Part shown: positions 17,483-25,296 of the stretch, piece by piece
How the letters are laid out: each line of letters begins with the position of its first letter
Numbering within the stretch: the first letter of the stretch is position 1
Assembly: GCA_038233815.1 (NCBI GenBank)
Contig: JBBSVE010000006.1
Location: forward strand, 1-41,050
Source of the DNA: JBBSVE01 sp038233815
GTDB taxonomy: Bacteria; Pseudomonadota; Alphaproteobacteria; Rhodobacterales; Rhodobacteraceae
DNA length: 41,050 bases
Direction of reading: 5' to 3'
Notes under the pieces: generated by a model
Database searches by the model: none
Told to the model about the DNA's origin: nothing
The model's input: only the letters and a program-made list of their open reading frames with translations
Position numbers and translations under genes: made by a program

Positions 17483-18433
17483 TCAGACCGGGTTCGGCAG
17501 GTCGCCGCCGTCGAAATGCGCCTTGAGGTTCGCCACCGCCATCAGGCCCATCGCCTCGCGGACTTCGACGATGGCGGTGCCCAGATGCGGCAGCAGCGTG
17601 ACCGTATCCAGCGCACGAAGCGCGTCGGGGATGAACGGCTCACGCTCGTAGACATCGAGGCCCGCACCGCCGATGCGGCCCGCCTGCAATGCATCGACCA
17701 GCGCCGTCTCGTCCACCACGTCGCCGCGCGAGATGTTGACGAGGATCGCGTGCGGCTGCATCCGGGCCAGCGCCTCCGCGCCGATCATCGCTTTCGTCTC
17801 TTGGGTGGCGGGCACGGCGAGGAGGACAAAATCGCAGCCCAGCGCCTCCTCCAGCGTGCCTTGTGTGCCGATCACGCCGGCACCCAGACGCGAGCGGTTG
17901 AAGAACCGCACCTCCATCCCGAAGCCCAGATGCGCGCGGCGGGCAACCGCCTGCCCGATCCGCCCCATGCCGACGATCCCGAGGCTGCGGCCCGACACCC
18001 CCTGCCCGAGCATCTGCGTCGGGTGCCAGCCGGTCCAGTTGCCCGACCGCGCCAGCCGCTCGCCTTCCGCCGCGCGCCGGGCTGTCATCAGGATCAGCAT
18101 CATGCCGATGTCGGCGGTGGCCTCGGTCACGGCGCCGGGCGTGTTGGTCACGCGCACGCCCGCGGCATGGGCCGCCGCCACGTCGATATGGTTGTAGCCG
18201 ACGCCAAAGTTGGCGAGGATCTGGCATCGCGGCGCACGCGCACCCGCAAAAACGGCAGCGTTGAACGGATCGCCCAGCGTCGGCAGAATCCCGTCGTAGC
18301 GGTGCAGCGCCTCGATGCAGGCGGCCTCGGTCAGCGGCCCGGTATCCTCCCGGATGGTCAGCGAAAAGCGCGTCAACGCCTCGGTCACGACGCTGTCGGG
18401 CAGCGGGCGGGTGATGAAGATTTCGGGCGTCAT
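17483..18433 (-). CDS. D-isomer-specific 2-hydroxyacid dehydrogenase (glyoxylate/hydroxypyruvate reductase type)
   Basis: NAD(P)-dependent dehydrogenase of 316 residues that by family interconverts D-2-hydroxyacids and 2-ketoacids such as glyoxylate. The Rossmann motif GIVGMGRIG is at residues 152-160. The catalytic triad positions are Arg236 in NISRGDVVDE, Glu265 in VYEREP and His283 in LLPHLGTA. The chosen start (18433) gives the usual MTPEIFITRPLP opening; a frame extends 19 codons upstream without family similarity. It follows csaA by 25 bases. The exact substrate cannot be fixed from sequence, although the GRS-type glyoxylate reductases are the closest in feel. Confidence 0.88.
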   Translation of the reverse strand: MTPEIFITRPLPDSVVTEALTRFSLTIREDTGPLTEAACIEALHRYDGILPTLGDPFNAAVFAGARAPRCQILANFGVGYNHIDVAAAHAAGVRVTNTPGAVTEATADIGMMLILMTARRAAEGERLARSGNWTGWHPTQMLGQGVSGRSLGIVGMGRIGQAVARRAHLGFGMEVRFFNRSRLGAGVIGTQGTLEEALGCDFVLLAVPATQETKAMIGAEALARMQPHAILVNISRGDVVDETALVDALQAGRIGGAGLDVYEREPFIPDALRALDTVTLLPHLGTAIVEVREAMGLMAVANLKAHFDGGDLPNPV

Positions 18434-18458
18434 GGCTGTTCCCTCGGGCAAGGCCGCA

Positions 18459-18791
18459 TCAGTAAAGCCGCCCGCCGTCGGGCACGGCATGGCCCGGCCC
18501 GATCAGGACCACCTCGCCTTGCGCGTCAGGCAGGCCGAGCACCAGAACCTCGGACATCACCTTGCCGATCTGGCGGGATGGAAAGTTGACCACCGCCAGA
18601 ACCTGCCGCCCGACCAGCCCTTCGGGATCGTAATGCGCGGTGATCTGGGCGGAGGACCGTTTCTCCCCGATCTCCGCCCCGAAATCGACCCAGAGGCGGA
18701 GGGCGGGCCGTCGCGCCTCCGGGAAGGGTTCCGCGCGGGTGACGGTGCCGACGCGGATATCGACCTTTGCGAAATCCTCGGGCGCGATCAC
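18459..18791 (-). CDS. csaA: CsaA-like tRNA-binding-domain chaperone
   Basis: Single-domain OB-fold protein of 110 residues of the EMAP/tRNA-binding family. It opens with DFAKVDIRVGTVTRAEPFPEA. It has the paired-strand core (LRLWVDFG, ITAHY) and ends with the VLVLGLPDAQGEVVLIGP block typical of CsaA. CsaA relatives act as export-linked chaperones or bind tRNA. The start is GTG at 18791, overlapping the proC stop (GTGA), so the two are translationally coupled. Length matches the family (about 110). Confidence 0.88.
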   Translation of the reverse strand: MIAPEDFAKVDIRVGTVTRAEPFPEARRPALRLWVDFGAEIGEKRSSAQITAHYDPEGLVGRQVLAVVNFPSRQIGKVMSEVLVLGLPDAQGEVVLIGPGHAVPDGGRLY

Positions 18792-19594
18792 TGGCCCAAG
18801 TCCCTGCCGCGCGCGGCGGCCGCCGCTACGGCGCGGGTCATCAGGGCGGTGAGGCTGCCCGGATCGCCCATCAGCACGCGCAGCCCCGCGGCCGTCGTGC
18901 CGCCCGGCGAGGTGACGTTGACGCGAAGCTGCTCTGCCGATTCGCCCGATTGATAGGCAAGCTCGCCCGCGCCGCACACCGTCGCGCGGGCCAGTTGCAT
19001 GGCGAGGTCGGGGGAAAGGCCCGCCGCCTGCCCCGCTGCCGCCATCGCCTCGATCATGTGGAACACGTAGGCCGGGCCGGAGCCGGACAGCCCCGTCACC
19101 GCGTCCATCTGATCCTCGCCGTCGAGCCGGACGACGGCGCCCACCGCCGACAGCAGCGTCTCCGCCAGATCGAGGTCTTCGGGGGTCGCATGGGCATTGC
19201 CGACGATCGCCGTGATCCCGCGCCCCACCGCGGCGGGCGTGTTGGGCATCGCGCGGACGATCCGCGAGGTCGCGCCCAGCGTCCGCTCGAACGTGGCGAT
19301 GGTCGTGCCGGCGGCGATCGACAGGAACAGCGTGGCGCCGAGGGCAGCAAGTGAGGGCAGCGCCTCCGCCATCATCTGCGGCTTCACGGCGATCAGGACG
19401 ATGGCGGGGCTCTGCGGCAGGGCCGCGTTGAGCCGGACGCCCTGCGCCGAAAGCCAGTCCGACGGATGCGGGTCGATCACATGCACCACCCCCGGCCGCA
19501 CACCCTGCGCAAGCCAGCCCTCCAGCATGGCCGAGCCCATCTTGCCGCAGCCGAGCAGCACGAGGCCCTGGTCGTCGATCGCTTGCAAATCCAT
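18788..19594 (-). CDS. proC: Pyrroline-5-carboxylate reductase
   Basis: Last enzyme of proline synthesis: NAD(P)H-dependent reduction of 1-pyrroline-5-carboxylate, cytoplasmic. It has 268 residues from the ATG at 19594; a frame extends six codons upstream. The dinucleotide-binding start LVLLGCGKMGSAM, the internal IVRAMPNTPAAVGRG block, and the C-terminal VTSPGGTTAAGLRVL signature with the ALTGLSGSGPAY-like TGLSGSGPAYVF segment are all clear ProC features. It overlaps csaA by four bases and follows the ybjN-like gene by 57 bases. Confidence 0.93.
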   Translation of the reverse strand: MDLQAIDDQGLVLLGCGKMGSAMLEGWLAQGVRPGVVHVIDPHPSDWLSAQGVRLNAALPQSPAIVLIAVKPQMMAEALPSLAALGATLFLSIAAGTTIATFERTLGATSRIVRAMPNTPAAVGRGITAIVGNAHATPEDLDLAETLLSAVGAVVRLDGEDQMDAVTGLSGSGPAYVFHMIEAMAAAGQAAGLSPDLAMQLARATVCGAGELAYQSGESAEQLRVNVTSPGGTTAAGLRVLMGDPGSLTALMTRAVAAAAARGRDLGQ

Positions 19595-19651
19595 GGTGCC
19601 CCCCTGTCGCACGCAAGGTTAGGGGCGACAGGCGCGGGCCGCAATGGCAGA

Positions 19652-20152
19652 TCAGGCCCGGCCGCGCGGCTCCGCCATGGCGATCTTCATCGCGTCGGCG
19701 GGGGATCGGTCGGCCCATGTCACGAGCTGGAACGCGGGGTAGAACCGTTCCGCCGCCGTGACGGCGCCCGCAATCAGCCGGTCGATCTGTTCCGGCGTCG
19801 CCTCCTGCCCGCCCGCAAGGCAGAGGCCGTAGCGCCAGACCATCAGCTGCCGGTCCTCCCACCAGGTGAAGGCGCCGGTCCAGACCATCTCGTTCGCGCG
19901 GTTGAGCAGGTCACGGAGCGCGTCCATCCGCCCTGCGGGGGGCGCCATCTCGAAGGTGGCAATCAGCCGCAGCGTCTCGTCCTGCGCCGACCACGCGAGG
20001 GTCAGCGCGTAGGTGCGCCACTGCCCCTCCACCGTCATGGCGATGCGGTCGTCGGCCAGCCGGTCGAAGCTCCAGTCCTGCGAGGCGGCCAGCGTTTCCA
20101 CGATGTCGATGGGATGGCATGCCTCGGAGTGCCAGTCTGCCGTCTCGAACAT
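19652..20152 (-). CDS. YbjN domain-containing protein
   Basis: Acidic cytoplasmic protein of 166 residues of the YbjN family, a type III secretion chaperone-like fold often found next to proC in this order. Key segments are the HPIDIVETLAASQDWSFDRL opening, TLAWSAQDETLRLIATFEM and MDALRDLLNRANEMVWTGAF. The predicted start is ATG 20152; the frame upstream to 20368 does not look coding. YbjN relatives affect motility and stress responses in enterobacteria, but the mechanism is unknown. It is the first gene of the proC-csaA row and divergent from the aminotransferase gene. Confidence 0.82.
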   Translation of the reverse strand: MFETADWHSEACHPIDIVETLAASQDWSFDRLADDRIAMTVEGQWRTYALTLAWSAQDETLRLIATFEMAPPAGRMDALRDLLNRANEMVWTGAFTWWEDRQLMVWRYGLCLAGGQEATPEQIDRLIAGAVTAAERFYPAFQLVTWADRSPADAMKIAMAEPRGRA

Positions 20153-20390
20153 GCTCTGCCTCGCTGTGTCGCCTCGTCGGCCCGGGGAGAACATTCCCAA
20201 GGGACGGTGGCGTGATCGAAGGTCGGTGCCCCCGTGCCCCACGACTACTAGATGTTGAAACGGCGGGGATAGGGCGGATTTCGCAGTGCGGGCAATCTCT
20301 TGTGGACAAGTCCGCAGACCGGGACGGCGTTTACAGGCGGTGCCGGGCGGATTACGACGGCCGGGCACAGGGCAGACGGAGCGTCAGGAC

Positions 20391-21509
20391 ATGGAGATCG
20401 CCCCCTTCGGCGTCGAGCAATGGATGAACCGGTGGGAGACGCAGTGCGCCTTCAACCTCGCCGAGACCTGCGTCGAGAGCCTGACCATCGCGGAGCTGCT
20501 GCAGCTTGCGGGGCGCAACGGGGATGACCTCTCGGCGCTGCTGCCGATGAAGATGACCTATGGCGCCATCGAAGGGTCGGACCGGCTGCGTGACGCCATC
20601 GCCGCGCTCTACGCCCGGCAGGGCCGCGACGACGTGGTGGTGACGCACGGCACCATCGGAGCCAACATGCTGGTCTGGCGCGCGATGGTGAATGCAGGCG
20701 ACCCGGTGGTCACGTTTGTTCCCACCTACCAGCAGCACCGCTCCATCCCCGAAAGCCTCGGCGCCAAGGTGAGGCTGCTGCACCTGCGGGCGCAGGATCG
20801 CTTCCTGCCCGACCTCGACGCATTGCGCGACATGGCGAAGGGCGCGCGGCTGATCGCGCTGACCAATCCCAACAACCCCACCGGCGCCCTGATCGAGCGC
20901 CCCATGCTGGAGGAGATCGCCGCCATCGCGCGCGCCGAGGGGGCGTGGGTGCTGTGCGACGAGGTCTACCGCGGCACGGATCAGGAGGGGCCGGGCGCCA
21001 CCGCCTCCATCGCCGACATCTATGAAAAGGGGATCGGGACTGCGGGCATGTCGAAGGCCTTCTCGCTCGCCGGCTTGCGTCTGGGATGGATCGTGGCACC
21101 GAAGGAGGTGCGGGAGGCGGTCGCGCTGCACCGCGACTACGACACGATCTCGGTCGGGATGCTCGACGACCATTTCGCAGCCTTGGCGCTGGAACATGCA
21201 GACCGGGTGCTGGCGCGCGCGCGTGGGATCGTGCGGGCGAACCTCGCGACGCTGGGCCGCTGGGTGGAGGCGGAGCCGTCTGTGGGCTGGGTGCGTCCCC
21301 GGTCCGGCACGACGGCGCTGTTGCACTGGCCAATGCCGGAGGGGTCAGTGGCGGTCTGCGAGGCGCTGATGCGCGACACAGGCGTCCTGCTGACACCGGG
21401 CGCTGTCATGGACATGGAAGGCCATGTGCGGATCGGTTACGCCAACGGGCCGGAGATTCTGGCGCACGGTCTGGAACGGTTGTCGGACTTGCTCCGCAGC
21501 CGGGCCTGA
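20391..21509 (+). CDS. PLP-dependent class I/II aminotransferase of unknown specificity
   Basis: Fold-type I aminotransferase of 372 residues. The cofactor site is complete: LTNPNNPTGALIE (residues 157-169), Asp190 in VLCDEVYRG, and Schiff-base Lys222 in GMSKAFSLAGLRLGW. The N-terminal half has an unusual MTYGAIEGSDRLRDAIAALY segment in which the usual Y-x-x-x-G-LR is YGAIEGSDRLR. The substrate-binding C-terminus contains RPRSGTTALLHW. The amino donor and product cannot be deduced. It stands alone, divergent from ybjN and convergent with ubiK. The frame is open upstream, but the ATG at 20391 fits the family start. Confidence 0.85.
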   Translation: MEIAPFGVEQWMNRWETQCAFNLAETCVESLTIAELLQLAGRNGDDLSALLPMKMTYGAIEGSDRLRDAIAALYARQGRDDVVVTHGTIGANMLVWRAMVNAGDPVVTFVPTYQQHRSIPESLGAKVRLLHLRAQDRFLPDLDALRDMAKGARLIALTNPNNPTGALIERPMLEEIAAIARAEGAWVLCDEVYRGTDQEGPGATASIADIYEKGIGTAGMSKAFSLAGLRLGWIVAPKEVREAVALHRDYDTISVGMLDDHFAALALEHADRVLARARGIVRANLATLGRWVEAEPSVGWVRPRSGTTALLHWPMPEGSVAVCEALMRDTGVLLTPGAVMDMEGHVRIGYANGPEILAHGLERLSDLLRSRA

Positions 21510-21521
21510 GGCCAGAACGCG

Positions 21522-21773
21522 TCAGGCGTCCGCATGCTTCGTTTCCAGTGCGGCAATACGGGCGGACAGCGCCTCGTTCTCCTCACGCGCTTTCTGCGCC
21601 ATGGCGCGGACGGCGTCGAACTCTTCCCGCGTGACAAAGCTGCGCTTGGCCATCCAGCGGTCGATCATGCCGTTGACGGCGGTTTCCGCCTCCGACCTCG
21701 CACCCTGGGCCACGCCCATCGCGTTGGTCATCAGTTGCGAGAGGTCGTCAAATATCTTGTTGCGGGTTTGCAT
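21522..21773 (-). CDS. ubiK: Ubiquinone biosynthesis accessory factor UbiK (BMFP domain)
   Basis: Small helical protein of 83 residues with the BMFP pattern. It opens with a MQTRNKIFDDLSQLMTNAMG membrane-fusogenic helix. The charged coiled coil that follows contains FVTREEFDAVRAMAQKAREE and ALSARIAALE. UbiK (YqiC) helps assemble or target the ubiquinone synthesis complex under oxygen in proteobacteria. It lies divergent from lgt with a 156-base gap, an arrangement common in alphaproteobacteria. Confidence 0.87.
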   Translation of the reverse strand: MQTRNKIFDDLSQLMTNAMGVAQGARSEAETAVNGMIDRWMAKRSFVTREEFDAVRAMAQKAREENEALSARIAALETKHADA

Positions 21774-21850
21774 GGCACACTCCGTTCCATCGCTCCCCCG
21801 CAATATGGAGGCACCCTGCCGCCGCGACAAGACCCGCGCCGCGCGCCCCG

Positions 21851-21879
21851 TTGACATCCCCTGCCCCGCGCCGGACAAG
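21851..21879 (+). promoter_or_regulatory. Possible promoter for lgt-midA-pgeF
   Basis: A perfect TTGACA (21851-21856) lies in the divergent ubiK/lgt gap. The hexamer 17 bases later (GACAAG, 21874-21879) is a weak -10. Transcription would begin about 45 bases before the lgt ATG. The position is good and the -10 is poor. Confidence 0.38.
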
Positions 21880-21929
21880 GACGCCGAACCGGCGCACCCG
21901 GCCCGGCCCCCTTTGCCCGGCGGAGCGTC

Positions 21930-22823
21930 ATGCACGGCTACATCCCCTTTCCCGACATCTCGCCCAACCTGGTTGCGTTCAACCTCGGGGGTTTCGAGTT
22001 CGCGCTGCGCTGGTATGCGCTGGCCTATATCGCGGGCATCCTGATCGGCTGGCGGCTCGTCCTTGCCGCACTGGCCACGCCAAGGCTCTGGTCCGGCGCG
22101 CCGCCGATGAACCCTGAACAGGTGGAGCGCCTGCTGACCTGGGTGATCGCGGGCGTGATCCTCGGCGGCAGGCTCGGCTTCGTGATCTTCTACGAGCCCG
22201 CCTATTTCATCGCCAACCCGCTCGATATTCCGAAGGTCTGGCAGGGCGGAATGTCGTTTCACGGCGGCTTTCTGGGCGTTCTCGTCGCCTGCGTGCTGTT
22301 CTTCCGGTCGGAGGGCGTGCCGCTCCGGTCGGGGGCTGACGTTCTGGCCATGGCGACGCCGCCGGGGCTGATGCTGGGCCGGATCGCGAATTTCATCAAC
22401 GCGGAGCTGTGGGGCCGTCCCACGACCCTGCCGTGGGGCGTGGCGTTTCCGGGCGAGGCGGCGCAGCTCTGTCCCGGGATCGAGGGCGTCTGCGCGCGCC
22501 ATCCCTCGCAGCTCTACGAGGCGCTGCTGGAGGGGCTTATCCTCGGCGCGCTTCTGATCTGGCTGGTGTGGCGAAAGGGCTGGCTCCGCCGTCCGGGCCA
22601 GACCGTGGGGCTGTTCATGGCGGGCTATGGAATCGCGAGGTTTCTGGTGGAGTTCGTGCGCCAGCCCGACGCGCAGTTCGTGAGCGCGGACAACCCGCTC
22701 GGCCTCTACTGGCATGTCGGGGGTTACGGGCTGACGGCCGGGCAGACCCTGTCTCTGCCGATGATCGCGGTGGGTGTGCTGCTGATATGGTATGCGCGGA
22801 GGCGCCGTCTTGCCGGGGCCTGA
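21930..22823 (+). CDS. lgt: Prolipoprotein diacylglyceryl transferase
   Basis: Inner-membrane enzyme that attaches diacylglycerol from phosphatidylglycerol to the lipobox cysteine of prolipoproteins, the first step of lipoprotein maturation. It has 297 residues with about seven membrane segments. The Lgt signature is present: GRIANFINAELWGRPTTLPW with the essential asparagine/arginine region. Also visible are GGRLGFVIFYEPAYF, MSFHGGFLG and HPSQLYEALLEG. A GGAG site lies before the ATG. It is followed by midA, which begins inside or at the end of the lgt frame. Confidence 0.95.
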   Translation: MHGYIPFPDISPNLVAFNLGGFEFALRWYALAYIAGILIGWRLVLAALATPRLWSGAPPMNPEQVERLLTWVIAGVILGGRLGFVIFYEPAYFIANPLDIPKVWQGGMSFHGGFLGVLVACVLFFRSEGVPLRSGADVLAMATPPGLMLGRIANFINAELWGRPTTLPWGVAFPGEAAQLCPGIEGVCARHPSQLYEALLEGLILGALLIWLVWRKGWLRRPGQTVGLFMAGYGIARFLVEFVRQPDAQFVSADNPLGLYWHVGGYGLTAGQTLSLPMIAVGVLLIWYARRRRLAGA

Positions 22824-23901
22824 AACGCCGCTCGCCAGCCTCCTCAGGAAACGGATCGTGGCTTCGGGGCCGATCGCGCTGTCGGATTACATGGACGCCT
22901 GCCTGCTGCACCCCGCGCATGGCTACTACACCACCCGGACGCCCTTCGGCGCCGCCGGCGATTTCATCACCGCGCCGGAGATCAGCCAGATGTTCGGCGA
23001 GCTTACAGGCCTCTGCCTCGCGCAATGCTGGCTCGATCAGGGCGCGCCTACCCGGGCGACGCTGGCCGAGCTTGGTCCCGGGCGGGGCACTTTGATGGCC
23101 GATCTGTTGCGCGCGACGCGGGGCGTGCCCGGGTTCCATGCGGCAATGGATGTCGTGCTGGTGGAGGCCTCGCCCGCGCTGCGCGCGGCGCAGGCGCAAA
23201 CGCTGGGAACGCATCCGGTGCGCTGGGAAAGCAGCATCGACGCGCTGCCGGACGCGGCGTTGTTCCTCGTCGCCAACGAGTTTTTTGATGCGCTTGCGAT
23301 CCGGCAATTCACCCGCTCGGGGCGGGGTTGGGCGGAGACGGTGGTCGGCGTCGCCGGGGATCGACTGGCCCGCGGGCGCGCCCCTCCGGTGGCGCTGCGG
23401 GAGCTGTCCCACAGGCTCGCCGATACCGGCGACGGCGACGTGGTGGAGCTGCGCCCCGCGGCGGTTCCGGTGATGGAGGCTATCGGCGCGCGAATCGCGT
23501 CCCATGGCGGGGCGGCGCTGATCGTGGATTACGGCGGGCCCAGGTCGCTCGGCGACACGTTTCAGGCGGTGAGGGGTCATGCCCCCGCCGATCCCTTTGC
23601 CGAGCCCGGTCTCGCCGACCTGACCGCGCACGTCGATTTCGGCGCGCTGGCGGATGCGGCGTTGCCTGCGCGGTCAACGCAACTCACGTCGCAGGGCGCG
23701 TTCCTGACGGCGCTGGGGATCGAGGCGCGATCGGCACGGCTGGCGCGCGGGCTTGCGGGCGATGCGCTCGACGCACACCTCTCGGCAACGCGGCGCTTGA
23801 CCGGGGCGCAGGAAATGGGAACGCTCTTCAAGGCGATGGCGCTCTATCCGCCGGGCGGCCCGGTGCCGCCCGGGTTCGATGCACCCAACCGCGGGGCGTG
23901 A
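22810..23901 (+). CDS. midA: MidA/NDUFAF7-family class I SAM-dependent methyltransferase
   Basis: Protein of about 363 residues (DUF185 family). Eukaryotic relatives methylate an arginine of respiratory complex I subunit NDUFS2; a similar role here is plausible but not shown. Visible are the HGYYTT and GDFITAPEISQMFGE opening, the SAM-binding LAELGPGRGTLMADLLR, NEFFDAL, and the C-terminal GTLFKAMALYPPG. The start is unsettled. An ATG at 22792 has no ribosome site. A TTG at 22810 lies seven bases after a perfect GGAGG (22798-22802) and is preferred. Either way it overlaps lgt. pgeF follows one base after its stop. Confidence 0.87.
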   Translation: MPGPETPLASLLRKRIVASGPIALSDYMDACLLHPAHGYYTTRTPFGAAGDFITAPEISQMFGELTGLCLAQCWLDQGAPTRATLAELGPGRGTLMADLLRATRGVPGFHAAMDVVLVEASPALRAAQAQTLGTHPVRWESSIDALPDAALFLVANEFFDALAIRQFTRSGRGWAETVVGVAGDRLARGRAPPVALRELSHRLADTGDGDVVELRPAAVPVMEAIGARIASHGGAALIVDYGGPRSLGDTFQAVRGHAPADPFAEPGLADLTAHVDFGALADAALPARSTQLTSQGAFLTALGIEARSARLARGLAGDALDAHLSATRRLTGAQEMGTLFKAMALYPPGGPVPPGFDAPNRGA

Positions 23902-23902
23902 C

Positions 23903-24655
23903 ATGCTCGATATCATCACCTCGGACGCGCTTTCGCCGCTGGTGCACGGCTTCTTCGGGCGGCGAGGGGGGGCGTCATCCGGCATCTTTCACGGGCTGAA
24001 TTGCGGGCGGGGAAGCTCGGATCTGGCGGAGGTCGTGACGATCAACCGCACCCGCGTGGCCCGCGCGATGGGCGTTGCGGCGGGGGCGCTGCAAACCGTC
24101 CATCAGGTCCATTCCGCCACCGTTACGACGCTGCACGGGCCGATGGAGGAACGGATGGAGGCCGATGCGCTGGTGACGAACGTGCCGGGTCTGGCGCTCG
24201 GCATCCTGACGGCGGATTGCCTGCCGGTGCTGTTTGCCGACCGCGAGGCGGGCGTGATCGGGGCGGCGCACGCGGGCTGGCGCGGTGCGAAATCGGGCGT
24301 GCTGCAGGCCACGCTCCACGCGATGGCGGCACTGGGGGCGGAGCCGTCACGCACCGTTGCCGTGATCGGTCCCGCCATCGGTCCGGCCGCCTACGAAGTC
24401 GGACCGGAGTTCATGCAGGCCTTTGTCGACGAGGACGCCGACACCACACGATTCTTCCATGCGGGAAGCGGCGACCGGATGCAGTTCGATCTGCCCGGCT
24501 ATGCGCTGGCGCGTCTGACCGTCGCCGGGGTGAACCAAGCCGCATGGACCGGCCACTGCACCGTCAGCGATCCCGCACGCTTCTTCTCTTACCGCCGGTC
24601 GCAGCACCGGGGGGAGGCGGACTACGGCCGCATGATCGCCGCGATCCGGCTTTAG
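23903..24655 (+). CDS. pgeF: Peptidoglycan editing factor PgeF (YfiH, laccase-domain protein)
   Basis: Protein of 250 residues of the DUF152/multi-copper-polyphenol-oxidoreductase-laccase family. Members act as purine nucleoside phosphorylase/deaminase-type enzymes and prevent wrong incorporation of serine into peptidoglycan in E. coli. The metal-site residues are visible: His70 in VHQVHSATV, Cys106 in TADCLPVLF and His123 in AAHAGWRGA. Further segments are VIGPAIGPAAYEVG and FFSYRRSQHRGEADYGRM. It is the third gene of lgt-midA-pgeF, one base after midA. The convergent Lrp gene ends five bases beyond. Confidence 0.9.
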   Translation: MLDIITSDALSPLVHGFFGRRGGASSGIFHGLNCGRGSSDLAEVVTINRTRVARAMGVAAGALQTVHQVHSATVTTLHGPMEERMEADALVTNVPGLALGILTADCLPVLFADREAGVIGAAHAGWRGAKSGVLQATLHAMAALGAEPSRTVAVIGPAIGPAAYEVGPEFMQAFVDEDADTTRFFHAGSGDRMQFDLPGYALARLTVAGVNQAAWTGHCTVSDPARFFSYRRSQHRGEADYGRMIAAIRL

Positions 24656-24659
24656 GCGT

Positions 24660-25133
24660 TCACGGCCCCAGCGGCACGCCGGGATCGTCCTTGGCAACGC
24701 GGATCACGAGACTCGTCTTTACGGACGCGACATTGGCGGCCTTCAGAAGCTCCCCTGTGAGAAAACCTTGGAAGGCGGAGAGGTCGGGCGCCACGCACTT
24801 CAGGATGAAGTCGATTTCCCCGTTCAGCATGTGGCATTCGCGGACCAGCGGCCAGGCCCGGCACTGCGCCTCGAAGGCGGAGAGGTCGCTTTCGGCCTGA
24901 CCGTGCAGCCGCACCATGGCGAAAACCGCGACCTCGAAGCCGACGTGCAGGGGGTCGATGTCGGCGTGATAGCCACGGATATAGCCCGCTTCCTCCAGCG
25001 TGCGGACGCGGCGCAGGCAGGGCGGGGCGGAGATCCCGACCCGGCGCGCCAGCTCCACGTTGGTCATGCGCCCGTCCGATTGCAGCTCCGCAAGGATCTG
25101 CCGGTCGATCTGGTCGAGCCTCGTTGCCGCCAT
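24660..25133 (-). CDS. Lrp/AsnC-family transcriptional regulator
   Basis: DNA-binding regulator of 157 residues. The helix-turn-helix at residues 5-60 is clear (LDQIDRQILAELQSDGRMTN then ELARRVGISAPPCLRRVRTL). It is followed by the RAM ligand-binding domain (FEVAVFAMVRLHGQ, VRECHMLNGEIDFILKCV). It responds by family to amino acids and often controls itself and the divergent neighbour, here trxB. The start at 25133 gives the usual length; upstream reading is arginine/lysine-rich and unlikely. A direct repeat in the shared gap may be its site. Confidence 0.9.
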   Translation of the reverse strand: MAATRLDQIDRQILAELQSDGRMTNVELARRVGISAPPCLRRVRTLEEAGYIRGYHADIDPLHVGFEVAVFAMVRLHGQAESDLSAFEAQCRAWPLVRECHMLNGEIDFILKCVAPDLSAFQGFLTGELLKAANVASVKTSLVIRVAKDDPGVPLGP

Positions 25134-25180
25134 CGCTCGACCCTTTCTCCGACGAGGCCGGACGTTACCCCCCTTCCCCG

Positions 25181-25202
25181 TTTCGCGCAACATTCTTTCG
25201 CG
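25181..25202. repeat. Direct repeat TTTCGCG in the lrp-trxB gap, possible operator
   Basis: TTTCGCG occurs at 25181-25187 and again at 25196-25202, a 15-base period, around an AT-richer centre (CAACATTC). It lies between the divergent Lrp-type gene and the trxB promoter. It could be a regulator site, but short repeats arise by chance. Confidence 0.25.
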
Positions 25203-25232
25203 GGTGATACGGCGCAGGGCCGCCGCTTTGTC

Positions 25233-25261
25233 TTTATATCCCCGCCGCTTTTGCCTATATC
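25233..25261 (+). promoter_or_regulatory. Likely promoter of trxB
   Basis: TTTATA (25233-25238; 4 of 6 to the -35 consensus) and TATATC (25256-25261; 4 of 6 to the -10 consensus) are separated by 17 bases in an unusually AT-rich patch. The start of transcription would be near 25268, about 29 bases before the trxB ATG. Confidence 0.45.
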
Positions 25262-25296
25262 GGGCCGGACCCCGCCGCCCTTTCGTGGAGAGCCCC

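Noticed and set aside
20240..20260. AT-richer motif ACTACTAGATGTTGAAA in the ybjN/aminotransferase gap as a NrdR-like or other operator
   Set aside because: Only a vague resemblance, one copy and no related gene; not supportable without comparison.
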